The notes beneath the pieces were generated by a model, which was given only the letters and a program-made list of their open reading frames with translations, was not told the origin of the DNA and ran no database searches. Below, in pieces: positions 36,813-46,143 of a DNA stretch of 64,000 nt. The stretch spans positions 124,001-188,000 of the forward strand of contig CAVRAU010000031.1 of the NCBI GenBank assembly GCA_963719055.1, in the 5' to 3' direction. A program made the position numbers and the translations under genes. Numbering within the stretch: position 1 is the first letter of the stretch; every line of letters starts with the position of its first letter. The stretch is from CAXMQZ01 sp963719055. GTDB lineage: Bacteria; Acidobacteriota; Thermoanaerobaculia; Multivoradales; JAHEKO01.

Positions 36813-37877
36813 CCCTCGAGGCAAGATTCAGGATCGCGCGTGGTGACTTTGTCCTGGACGCGCAGCTGAACCTGCCAGATCGCGGCGTGACCGCCATCTA
36901 CGGCCCCTCCGGCTCGGGCAAGACAACCCTTCTCCGGGCCATGGCCGGGCTGGAGATCGATCCCGACGGGTATCTCCAGGTCGCTGGAGAGACCTGGCAG
37001 GACCGCGCCCACTTTTTGCGTCCCCATCAGCGCCCCCTGGGCTACGTCTTCCAGGAAGCCAGTCTCTTCTCTCACCTGTCGGTTCTGGGAAATCTGGAGT
37101 ATGGCTACAAACGGGTCCCTTCGACGGATCGCCGCATCCCCTTCGACGACGTGGTGGCGCCTCTTGGGAGTCGAAGACCTTCTGGACCGTGACACGGAGG
37201 ACCTCTCCGGGGGAGAGCGGCAACGCACGGCCATCGCCCAGGCTCTGCTGACGAGTCCCCGGCTGCTGCTTCTCGACGAGCCGCTCACCGGTCTCGACGC
37301 CGCGGGCAAGGCCGAGATCCTTCCCTATCTGGAGCGCCTCCACGCAGAGTTGGATATCCCGGCCTTCTACGTCAGCCATGCTGCCGATGAGGTCGCCAGG
37401 TTGGCGGATCACCTGGTGCTGCTGCAGGAGGGCAACATCCTGGGATCCGGTCCCATCGCCGAGATGTTGACCCGCTTCGATCTGCCCCTGTCCCACGGTG
37501 ACGCTGCTGAGGCCATCATCGAAGCGACTGTCGAAGAACACGATCAGACCTACCACCTCACTCGGCTGGCCTTCCCAGGGGGAACTTTTCAAGTCACCCG
37601 AAAGGACCTGGAGATTGGACAGTCGGTTCGACTCCGAGTGCTGGCGCGCGATGTCAGCCTGACACTGGAGCGGCAGACAAAGACGAGCATTCTCAACATC
37701 CTGCCGGTGACAGTGGCCGAGACGGTGGACGAAGGTCCCGCGCAGATCATGGTGAAGCTCTCTGCCGATGGCACGATCCTCCTGTCTCGCGTCACTCGCA
37801 GGTCCGCCGAGTCCCTGCAGCTCCAGCCCGGCCGACAGGTCTACGCGCAGATCAAGACGGTAGCGCTGCTGGCTTGA
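36809..37877 (+). CDS. modC: Molybdate ABC transporter, ATPase with TOBE domains, one frameshift
   Basis: Walker A GPSGSGKTT, Q-loop LGYVFQEASLFSHLSV, signature LSGGERQR, Walker B LLLLDEPLTGLD and switch His in YVSHAADEV are all present. The C-terminal part (LRVLARDVSLTLERQTKTSILNILP) is the molybdate-binding TOBE/Mop region. A frame change near 37150 splits the protein between Q-loop and signature; total about 355 residues, normal for ModC. It energises molybdate uptake for molybdoenzymes. Confidence 0.93.
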
Positions 37878-37968
37878 CCCGGGGCGCGAGAGCCATCTCG
37901 ATCCACCTGAGCCTGTGAGTCATAGAGCCCGATGGAATCTCACACATTGCACGATTGTTAGGAGAAGC

Positions 37969-38880
37969 ATGTCTATCCGACCTATCAAGCGACTGATCAA
38001 GGCCAAGCCGACCATGGAGGGCGCGGGAGTCCACTTGCGTCGCGCCTTCGGGTTCGGTGAGACCAGCGAGTTCGACCCCTTTCTTCTGTTGGACGACTTT
38101 CGAAACGACCGACCCGAAGATTTCGAGAAGGGATTCCCCTGGCATCCTCACCGTGGGATCGAGACCATCACCTATGTCCTGGCAGGCAATGTCGATCACG
38201 GTGACAGCCTGGGCAACGCCGGCACGATCGGCGCGGGGGATGTGCAGTGGATGACCGCCGGCAGCGGCATCATCCATCAGGAGATGCCCCACGGAGATCC
38301 TGAAGGCAAGATGCACGGCTTCCAGCTGTGGGCCAATCTTCCGTCGTCGCTCAAGATGACTCCACCCCGGTATCAGGAGGTCCAATCGAAAGACATCCCC
38401 GAGGTCACCGATGACGACGGCACCAAGATCCGGGTGATCTGCGGCGACGTCTGGGGATCCACCGGACCCATCGATGGTATTGCGGCCGATCCTCAATACA
38501 TCGATGTCTGGGTGCCACCGGGCAAGAAGAAGACCATCCCGGTCGAGACGACCCGTCACGCCTTCGCCTACGTGTTCGCCGGCTCTGGCAAGTTCTGCAA
38601 CGCCTCCGACCCACTGGAGGTGCCCACAGAGGGCGCCGGCTGGGCCGACACGTCGCTTGCCGAAGAAGCAGACAACCGATCTCTGGTTCTCTTTGACCGC
38701 GGGGACGAGGTCACCGTCCAGGCAGGAGAGATGGGAATCCGGTTTCTCCTCGTATCGGGCAAACCTCTGGAGGAACCCGTGGCCTGGTATGGACCCATCG
38801 TGATGAATACCCGCGACGAGCTGCAGCAGGCCTTTGCCGAGTTTCAGGCGGGGACTTTTCTGAAGCACAACTCAAAGTAG
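37969..38880 (+). CDS. Pirin-family cupin protein
   Basis: The ATG at 37969 follows GGAGAAG. The pirin N-terminal cupin carries the metal ligands in GFPWHPHRGIETITYVLAG and GDVQWMTAGSGIIHQEMP (three His and one Glu), followed by LQLWANLP-type FQLWANLPSSLKMTPPRYQ and the C-terminal pirin cupin (RGDEVTVQAGEMGIRFLLVSGKPLEEP). About 303 residues, full length. Pirins are Fe-binding; some have quercetinase activity or regulatory roles. Which one applies here is not visible. Confidence 0.93.
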   Translation: MSIRPIKRLIKAKPTMEGAGVHLRRAFGFGETSEFDPFLLLDDFRNDRPEDFEKGFPWHPHRGIETITYVLAGNVDHGDSLGNAGTIGAGDVQWMTAGSGIIHQEMPHGDPEGKMHGFQLWANLPSSLKMTPPRYQEVQSKDIPEVTDDDGTKIRVICGDVWGSTGPIDGIAADPQYIDVWVPPGKKKTIPVETTRHAFAYVFAGSGKFCNASDPLEVPTEGAGWADTSLAEEADNRSLVLFDRGDEVTVQAGEMGIRFLLVSGKPLEEPVAWYGPIVMNTRDELQQAFAEFQAGTFLKHNSK

Positions 38881-39002
38881 GGGAGGGCCTCGTGCCCTCC
38901 CGGCGCGTCTTTCCTTACTGGCTTGGATTGAGAACGCTCTGCCGGTATCTTTGGCTGGAGGCGACGCATGTCGTTCTCCAAACATCGGGAGGGATCGCAT
39001 TC

Positions 39003-42000
39003 ATGGCCATTGCCGCTCTTCGCACAACACTCGTAGTCTTCTTCACTCTCTGGTCGCTATCGGTGACCGAAGCCCTCGCTTCAGAATCGTCTGACATCGA
39101 TCCATCGCACTACCAGGATCTTCAATACCGACTCCTGGGACCCTTCCGCGCCAGTCGCACCGTCGGCGGTGTTGGGGTTCCGACCCAGCCCAACGTCTTC
39201 TTCGTCGGTGTCAACAACGGCGGTGTCTGGAAGACAGACGACTTCGGCCGTACCTGGAACCCGATCTTCGATGAGGCGCCGACCGGATCTGTTGGCGACT
39301 TAGCCGTCTCCCCTTCCCACCCAGAGGTCATTTACGTGGGGACCGGTGAAGGCCTGCACCGGCCCGATCTGGCTGTGGGCGACGGCATCTTCAAGTCCAA
39401 CGATGGCGGGCGAGACCTGGACCCACGTCGGTCTCGACGATGTTCAGCAGGTGGCCCGTCTCATCGTGCACCCTACCGACCCCGACGTTGTCTTTGTGGC
39501 AGGTCTCGGTCACCCGTACGGCCCCAATGAACAACGAGGCGTCTTTCGCACCCAGGACGGCGGCAAGACCTGGGAGAAGACCCTCTACATCGATGAGAAC
39601 ACCGGCGCCATCCAGGTCGAATTCGACCCTGCCAATCCGGAGATTCTCTTCGCCGACATGTGGGAGCACCGAGAGGGACCCTGGGAGAACGCTCGTTTCT
39701 CCGGCGCCAACAGCGGCCTCTACAAATCCACCGATGGGGGCTCCACCTGGCGACGTCTGACCGAGGGCCTGCCCACCGCCGAGCAAGGCCTGGGCCGCAT
39801 CGGTGTCGGCATCGCGCCGAGCGACCCACAGCGGATGTACGCGACGGTCGGCGCTGACGGAGACCTCGGTGGCCTCTACCGATCCGATGATGCCGGAGAG
39901 AGCTGGCGCCTGGTCCACTCCAATCCGCGGGTCTGGGGCCGTTCGGGAGACTTTGCCGAGTTGAAGGTACACCCCGAAAACCCCGACGTGGTCTTCTCCG
40001 GCAACATCGCCTCCTACCGCTCCGATGACGGCGGCGTTACCTGGACCTCCATCAAGGGTGCCCCCGGTGGTGACGACTACCACCGCATCTGGATCAACCC
40101 GCTTCATCCCGAGATCATGCTCTTCGTCGCCGACCAGGGAGCCGTCGTGACGGTCAACGGCGGCCGCACCTGGAGCTCCTGGTACAACCAGCCCACGGCC
40201 CAGCTCTACCACGTGACAACCACCCAGAATCAGTTCCCCTACTGGGTCTGTGGCGGCCAGCAGGAGAGCGGGGCCATCTGTGTTGCCAGCCGCGGCAATG
40301 GCGGCCAGATCTCGTTTCGCGACTGGATCGGCATCGGGGCCGACGAGTACGCCTACGTGGCACCCGACCCTCTGAACCCCGACATCATCTACGGCGGCCG
40401 GGTCATGCGTTTCGACCGCCGCACCGGCCAGGCCCAGAACGTGGCTCCGGAGACGCTGCGCTCCGGCGACTACCGGATTCTGCGCACCATGCCCCTGCTT
40501 TTCCACCCGAGCGATCCCCGGATGCTGTTGTTTGCCACCAACGTGCTCTGGAAGACCACCGACGGCGGGCAGGACTGGCAGATCATCAGTCCCGACCTGA
40601 CTCGCGAGCAGCCCGAGGTTCCCGCGAGCGTGGGCGACTTCCACACACCGGAGATGGACACCATGGCGCGCCGCGGCGTGATCTATGCGGTCGGGCCCAT
40701 CGCCTTTGAACGTCGGCACCATCTGGGCCGGCACCGATGACGGTCTGGTTCATCTCACCACCGACGGCGGCAACAGTTGGGTTGACGTGACGCCACCAGA
40801 GCTACGCCCCTGGGACAAGGTCTCCCAGATCGATGCCGGGCACTTCGACTACGCAGACGGCCTACATCGCCATCAATGCCATCCGTCGCGACGACATGCG
40901 ACCACACATCTATCGCACCCACGATGGCGGAGCGACCTGGACCCACGTCGTCGAGGGTCTCCACCCGATGGGGCCCGTGAATGTCGTCCGCGAGGACCCG
41001 CAACAGCCCGGCCTGCTCTTCGCCGGTACCGAGCGAACGATCTACTTCTCCATCGACGACGGTGACCACTGGCACAGCCTGCGCCAGAACCTGCCTCCCT
41101 CGTCGATGCGCGATCTCGTGATCCACGAGGACGATCTCGTCGTCGGCACCCACGGCCGCTCGATCTGGGTGCTGGACAACATCGCGCCGCTGCGCGAGTT
41201 GGCCCAGGCCGTTCGGCGGACTCGCCGCACCTCTTCGCCCCGCCGCTGGCGACCCGGGTGCGGTGGAACATGTTCTCGGACACGCCGTTGCCACCCGAGG
41301 AGCCCACGGGACAGAACCCACCGGACGGAGCGATCCTCGACTACTTCCTGCCGACCGACGCAGAAGAGGTCATCACTGGAGATCGTCAGCCCCGACGGAG
41401 ACCGTACTGCGCCGGTTCTCTTCCGCGCGACCCACCGGAAGTCGTCGATCCCGAGACCCTGCCCCATCCCACCTACTGGATTCGGCCACCCACAAAGCCT
41501 GGGCACCTCGGCCGGACACCATCGCTTCGTCTGGGATCTGCGCCGTGAGCCGCCACCGGGAGCGCGGCGTCAGTTTGCCATCGCGGCGGTCCTGGAGAAC
41601 ACGCCCAGCGGCCCGCACGGCCCGTTCGTTCATCCGGTCGAGTACACCGTCCGCCTGACAGTGGATGGGCAAGTCCAGGAACAGGCCCTCGAGGTGAGAC
41701 TCGATCCCCGAGTCGAGATCGACGACGAGAGCCTGCAGCAGCAGACCGACTTCTCACTGCGCTGCTACCTCGGCTATCTGAAGGCCCAGGAGATACGAGA
41801 GGCATCGAGTGCGCGAGCTGGAGTACAGCCGACGGCGAGCGACTGGCCGCTCTCCAGGCACTCCGCGGCCAGGGAGACTCCCGGCGAACCGGATATCCTG
41901 TACGACTACATTGTCCAGGCGGCGGCTCCGCGAGAGCGAGATCGGTCGTCGACCTCCAATACAAGTTCCTCTGGGTGCTCTATGTGCTCCAGGGCGCCGA

Positions 42001-42091
42001 CGCTCGGCCGACCACCCAGACCGAGGAGGCGGTGATGTCCTTGGAGCGTAGCCTTGGAGGCCTTATCCAGAGGTGGGAGGATCTGAAGTAG
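39003..42091 (+). CDS. Secreted VPS10/sortilin-like BNR-repeat protein, many frameshifts
   Basis: The ATG at 39003 follows GGGAGGG and opens a signal peptide (VVFFTLWSLSVTEALA). The product, about 1,020 residues when frames are joined (breaks near 39410, 40710, 40855, 41240, 41380 and 41930), consists of repeated Asp-box/BNR units such as GVWKTDDFGRTWNP, GLYKSTDGGSTWRRL, VFRTQDGGKTWEK-like, LYRSDDAGESW and LWKTTDGGQDWQ. These units build large beta-propellers. The C-terminus (QYKFLWVLYVLQGADARP, then LIQRWEDLK) is helical. Similar giants are widespread in Acidobacteriota and Bacteroidota as surface or secreted proteins of unclear function; glycosidase activity is not implied. Confidence 0.85.
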
Positions 42092-42155
42092 GCACCCGCG
42101 CGAAGAAACCCGGAGGCACATTCTGGAGCGTACTTTCAATCGGAGGGGCTCGCCA

Positions 42156-43034
42156 ATGCTGAGCATTCGTTCTCTTTCCAAGAAATTCAAGGCCGGCAAC
42201 TTCGGCGTTCGAGACTTCTCACTGGAGGTTGAAAGTGGAGTCCTCGGGCTACTGGGGCCCAACGGAGCCGGCAAGACCACCCTCATGCAGATGGTGGCCA
42301 CCCTGCTGAAGCCGACCTCCGGAGAGATCCGTTTTCGAGGAATCGACGTCGCCGAGGAGCCTGACGCATTGCGCACCCGGTTGGGATATTTACCCCAGAA
42401 CTTCGGCGTCTACGACAACTTGACGGCCCGGGAATTCCTCACCTACATCGCGTCTCTCAAGGGGGTGCGGTCGATGTCTCGGGTGCAAGAGATGCTGGAA
42501 GCGGTCAATCTGCACACCTCGGCCGAGCGGCCGCTGGCTGGCTTCTCGGGAGGTATGAAGCAACGCCTGGGGATCGCCCAGGCCCTGATCAACGAGCCCG
42601 ACCTGGTCATCGTGGACGAACCGACAGCGGGCCTCGACCCGGAGGAACGGGTCCGCTTCCGGAATCTCCTGAGCGAGGTCGCGGAGGGTCGCCTGGTGAT
42701 CCTCTCGACGCATATCGCCTCGGATATCGAGTCCAGCGCTACCCGGATCGCTATTCTGCGAGAGGGATCGCTGGTTGTATGCGGATCCCCCGAAGAGTTG
42801 CTTCAGGCTGCCGTGGGTCATGTCTGGGAGACGGTGGTATCGAGCTCGGAGCTCGAACACCTGCAATCGCATGCCCGGGTATCGAGAGCCGTTCGCAGGA
42901 GTGATGGCGTCCATGTGCGCTTCGTCGGCTCCGAGGCCCCGGTTTCGGGCGCCCGTCAGCCAAGCCCCACATTGGAGGATGCCTATCTCCACTTCATGTC
43001 CTCTCCCGAGCCCCAAGGGCAACCAGGAAAGTAG
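42156..43034 (+). CDS. ABC transporter ATP-binding protein (ABC-2 exporter type)
   Basis: Walker A LLGPNGAGKTTLM, Q-loop LGYLPQNFGVYDNLT, signature LAGFSGGMKQRLGIA, Walker B LVIVDEPTAGLDPE and switch STHI are intact in 292 residues. The 70-residue C-terminal extension is typical of exporters of the CcmA/NatA kind. It is followed after two bases by its permease. The substrate is unknown. Confidence 0.93.
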   Translation: MLSIRSLSKKFKAGNFGVRDFSLEVESGVLGLLGPNGAGKTTLMQMVATLLKPTSGEIRFRGIDVAEEPDALRTRLGYLPQNFGVYDNLTAREFLTYIASLKGVRSMSRVQEMLEAVNLHTSAERPLAGFSGGMKQRLGIAQALINEPDLVIVDEPTAGLDPEERVRFRNLLSEVAEGRLVILSTHIASDIESSATRIAILREGSLVVCGSPEELLQAAVGHVWETVVSSSELEHLQSHARVSRAVRRSDGVHVRFVGSEAPVSGARQPSPTLEDAYLHFMSSPEPQGQPGK

Positions 43035-43036
43035 AC

Positions 43037-44608
43037 ATGCGCCACGTGTCACGTATCGGGGCCGTGTTGTGGACGGATCTGTTGATCCGAATCCGCAAGC
43101 CCTCCACCTTGGTCTCGTTTCTTCTTCTTTGCTTCGTAGCCTACCTATGGGTCCCTGACCCAGACAGCGGCCTGGCGTTGATGACCTTCGCCAAACAGAG
43201 GGTCCTCTACAACTCACCGGCGATGGCGTTCGCGACCGCGGTGTTGGGCTCGGTCTCTCTCGTGTTGCTGGGCTTCTACCTCGTCAGCCACTCTATTTCG
43301 CATGACGTCCGCACCCGATGCGGTCAAGTCATTGCCGCCACACCCACCACCAATTGGGAATATCTGATCGGGAAGTTTCTGGGCAACATTGCCTTTCTCT
43401 CGCTGCTGACCGCTGGGTACCTTCTGAGCTCGATCGTCATGCAAGGGGTGCGGGGCGAGGCGCCTCTCGATCTCGGTGCCTATTTCTCCCACTACCTGAT
43501 GATGCTGCCTCCACCCATCGTCTTTGTCTCCTCGGTGGCTTTGCTGTTCGAGTCCATACCGCGCCTGGCTGGAAAGCTGGGCGATGTTCTCTATTTCTTT
43601 CTCTGGGGCCTGATTCTCAGCCTGCCGGTCGGACTGGGCTCCCTGCCCGGTGGCAATCCAGCCATGTATTTCGATTTCACAGGCATGGCCCTCGTCGAAC
43701 AAGGGTTGCTCTCGCAGCCTGGAGCCGAGAGCGTCTCCATCGGCGTCAGTCCGTTCGACCCCGATCTGGGAGTCCGAGTCTGGGACGGTATCGAGATGCA
43801 GCGCTCCTGGATCGTGTCGAGGATTGTGTCGGTCCTCGCATCGTTGCCGCTTCTAGCCTTGGCAGCCTTGGCTTTCCATCGTTTCGATCCCACCCGATCA
43901 CGATCCCTGCAAACGCCATCGGGCAAGGGGTGGCTGCGACGCCTCGACCTACTGACGAGACCGGTGGGCCGCAGGGTCGGTTCAGTTTTTCTGGCAGGCT
44001 CTCGCCGCACCCACGGCCTTTCAAGAGCTGTCCTCTCTGATGCCGCTCTGACTCTGCAAAACAACCCTCTCGGCGGTGTAGCGCTACTGGCGACGGTCGT
44101 CCTCTCTCTCTTGGCACCGCTGAGTCTTGTGGCTCGCCTGCTCATGCCTCTGGCGGTGGCAGCTTGGGCAATTCTCATCGCCGGCATCTCCAACAGAGAG
44201 CAGCGAGCTGGAACTGTCGACATCATCGGCACGGTTCCCCGGCTCGCGGATCGCTATCTTCTGTGGAAGCTCGGAGTCTCCCTGCTTCTCGGTTTCGGCT
44301 TCACCCTGGTCGGGATCTTGAAGCTGTCGGTAGTCGCCCCAGGATCTGCCCTGAGCCTGCTGGGTGGGACCCTGCTGGTTGCCAGCGCGGCCACGGCGCT
44401 CGGGAGTCTGGCGGGAACTCCAAAAGCCTTCATCGTTCTCTTCCTGAGCTTCTGGTACGTCAGCCTCAACGATGGCGGCAACACGCCGGCGCTGGATTTT
44501 GCCGGGTTCTTCGGCACGGCCGACACAGGCGTGAGACTCTTCTATCTGGTTCTCGCCATCGCTCTGCTGCTGCTGGCACAGCTCGTGTATCGAGCTCGAG
44601 CCAGATGA
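43037..44608 (+). CDS. ABC-2 type exporter permease
   Basis: 523 residues with about 10-12 hydrophobic helices. The N-terminal half has the ABC-2 layout: helix 1 LVSFLLLCFVAYLWVP, a cytoplasmic loop, then SVSLVLLGFYLVSHSISHDVRTRCGQVIAATP and TTNWEYLIGKFLGNIAFLSLLTAGYLLSS. A periplasmic segment and a second half (LLMPLAVAAWAILIAGISNREQRAGTVDIIGT) repeat the theme. It probably forms the channel of the exporter with the preceding ATPase. No frameshift. Confidence 0.87.
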   Translation: MRHVSRIGAVLWTDLLIRIRKPSTLVSFLLLCFVAYLWVPDPDSGLALMTFAKQRVLYNSPAMAFATAVLGSVSLVLLGFYLVSHSISHDVRTRCGQVIAATPTTNWEYLIGKFLGNIAFLSLLTAGYLLSSIVMQGVRGEAPLDLGAYFSHYLMMLPPPIVFVSSVALLFESIPRLAGKLGDVLYFFLWGLILSLPVGLGSLPGGNPAMYFDFTGMALVEQGLLSQPGAESVSIGVSPFDPDLGVRVWDGIEMQRSWIVSRIVSVLASLPLLALAALAFHRFDPTRSRSLQTPSGKGWLRRLDLLTRPVGRRVGSVFLAGSRRTHGLSRAVLSDAALTLQNNPLGGVALLATVVLSLLAPLSLVARLLMPLAVAAWAILIAGISNREQRAGTVDIIGTVPRLADRYLLWKLGVSLLLGFGFTLVGILKLSVVAPGSALSLLGGTLLVASAATALGSLAGTPKAFIVLFLSFWYVSLNDGGNTPALDFAGFFGTADTGVRLFYLVLAIALLLLAQLVYRARAR

Positions 44609-44697
44609 GCCTCGTCGTCAGCGGTACCCGAGTCGCAAATCGGCAGGTGACGCTTCGAGCCTGACGATCGTCAAAGAGGAAGACGGAGGCATGGAAT

Positions 44698-45513
44698 GAG
44701 GGATCTTGGAATCCGAACACTCAGTCTACTGTGAGCCACGCTGTGCATCACCTTCCCAGGTATCGGCTACGCCGGCGATGCAGAGGCGGCTCCGGCGACA
44801 GATCTCATTGGCCTCTGGAAGGCTGCCAAACAGCTCGGTCCCGAAGTCACTGGATCCCTGACCCTCGAGCTCCGGGGTGGCAAGTGGGTAGCGGACATCG
44901 CCGGCTTCTGGGTGTCGGCCAGCGCCTCCGGCCGCGAGATCCGTTTCGCACTGCCGGGAGACCGGGGCAGCTTTGAAGGGAAACTTCGATGAGGAACTCC
45001 AGCGCGTCAGTGGTCATTGGATTCAGCCGGCTCCGGTCCAGATCGGTATGCAGGTCGCTTCGCCAGTCCGTCTCGACCCGATCGGACCCAATCGCTGGCG
45101 AGGTCAGGTCCTGCCGAGGGCACGCGGGTACACCTTCTTCTTGGTCATCGAGAAACGAGAGGACGGCTCGGTTGGAGTGTTTCTGCGCAACCCGGATCGA
45201 AATCTGGGCGTGTTCTAGAAATCTCGATCGGGTGGTCCAAGAACGCAACGATCTCGACCTCCTCATCACCTTCTACGGCGGCATGTCCTCAGGGTACTAC
45301 TGTGATGACAGCGACTACGAAGCGCCTGGCAACGAGGACATCATGCAAAACCAGGAGGAGGAGCCGAACTGGTACCGCTATACCCTGATGCTGCCCATGG
45401 TGACCGAGCCGGGTGGAGGTTCCGTCTACTACAGCGACCCAGTGCTCTACCGAAGTCAGAATGTCCTGGTGCCAAGGTACATTCTGCAAGCAGTCGACGC
45501 CGAAAGTGATTGA
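44698..45513 (+). pseudogene. Broken serine hydrolase of the class C beta-lactamase family
   Basis: Joined across frame changes (about 44735, 44985, 45215), the N-terminal secreted domain reads ATDLIGLWKAAKQLGPEVTG, VASPVRLDPIGPNRWRGQVL and GVFLRNPDRNLGVF, as in Acidobacteriota serine hydrolases. It then jumps to GGMSSGYYCDDSDYEAPGNE and LMLPMVTEPGGGSVYYSD, which normally lie well after the SXXK nucleophile. The nucleophile segment itself is absent, and the end after YYSD is also short. An internal deletion of a few hundred bases is inferred. It cannot be catalytic as written. Confidence 0.55.
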
Positions 45514-45522
45514 GCCGCTTCT

Positions 45523-46083
45523 CTATTCAGCTGACAATGCCTCCAGCAGTTCCTCTGCCGAGGGACGCACTCTGTAATCCTCATCCACGCGAAGATATCG
45601 GATCACGCCAGAGGTATCGATGACCAGCGCCGTCGGGTGAGGGACTTTCGGGTTGTCCTCATTAAGAAGACCGTAGGAGATGCTTACCGTGTTCTCGGAG
45701 TCCAGCAAGATCGGGAATTCGAGCCCCTCGTCTTGACGGAGCTTGCGCAGCTTCGCAGGATCATCTGAGCTCACGGTCCAAAGCATCGCTCCTTGCGCGA
45801 GAAAATCACCGTATCGACTTTGCAGCTCGCCGAGCTGCCTTCGGCAGTGCGGTCACCAGGTGCCGCGGAAGAAGATCAGGATCAGGGGAGATTCACCACG
45901 CAGCTCCGCCAACCTCAGCGACTCTCCATCCGAAGAATCCAACTCGAACAAGGGTGCTTCCTGGCCCACTTCGACCCTGGCAGGCTGCGGTGGTGGCTCC
46001 TCTGCTGCCACCTTGCTTGACAGGAGTGCCACCATGGCCATGGCGACGGCGATCGATATCGACGCTCGAGTCATCTGCGACAT
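45523..46083 (-). CDS. Periplasmic selenocysteine-containing peroxiredoxin/redoxin (in-frame TGA at the catalytic Cys)
   Basis: ATG at 46083 follows AAGGAG and a signal peptide ends SSKVAA. The AhpC/TSA-redoxin fold follows (VGQEAPLFELDSSDGESLRL; LILIFFRGTW). At residue 77, where homologues have Cys in G-T-W-C-P-x-C, the codon is TGA (45853-45855). The same frame then continues without interruption through PHCRRQLGELQSRYGDF, VSSDDPAKLRKLRQ, FPILLDSENTVSISYGLL and VIDTSGVIRYLRVDEDYRVRP to TGA at the end: a UXXC redox site. A hairpin starting 14 bases after the TGA fits a bacterial SECIS. A second Sec gene, selD, lies 10 kb away. The product should be an exported, Sec-based thiol peroxidase or disulfide oxidoreductase. 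Confidence 0.88.
45822..45838 (-). promoter_or_regulatory. Putative bacterial SECIS hairpin in the peroxiredoxin mRNA
   Basis: In the mRNA, GCAGCUC and GAGCUGC form a perfect 7-bp stem with a GGC loop. The loop spans nucleotides 22-24 after the UGA and begins with G, within the known bacterial SECIS rules (apical loop about 16-37 nucleotides downstream, G among its first two bases). It would recruit SelB for Sec insertion. Confidence 0.75.
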
Positions 46084-46143
46084 TCGGGCTCCTTTCGGGC
46101 TGTCTCAGTGAATCATACGACGCCGAGGCCGGGGACGTCGCCT

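Noticed and set aside
39391..40734. 447-codon minus-strand open frame inside the VPS10-like gene
   Set aside because: A typical GC-rich antisense shadow (Val/Gly/Asp-rich, no motif) opposite unmistakable BNR repeats.
45216..45218. TAG inside the serine hydrolase as pyrrolysine
   Set aside because: The continuation matches the family in a different frame, so it is a frameshift, and no Pyl genes are visible.
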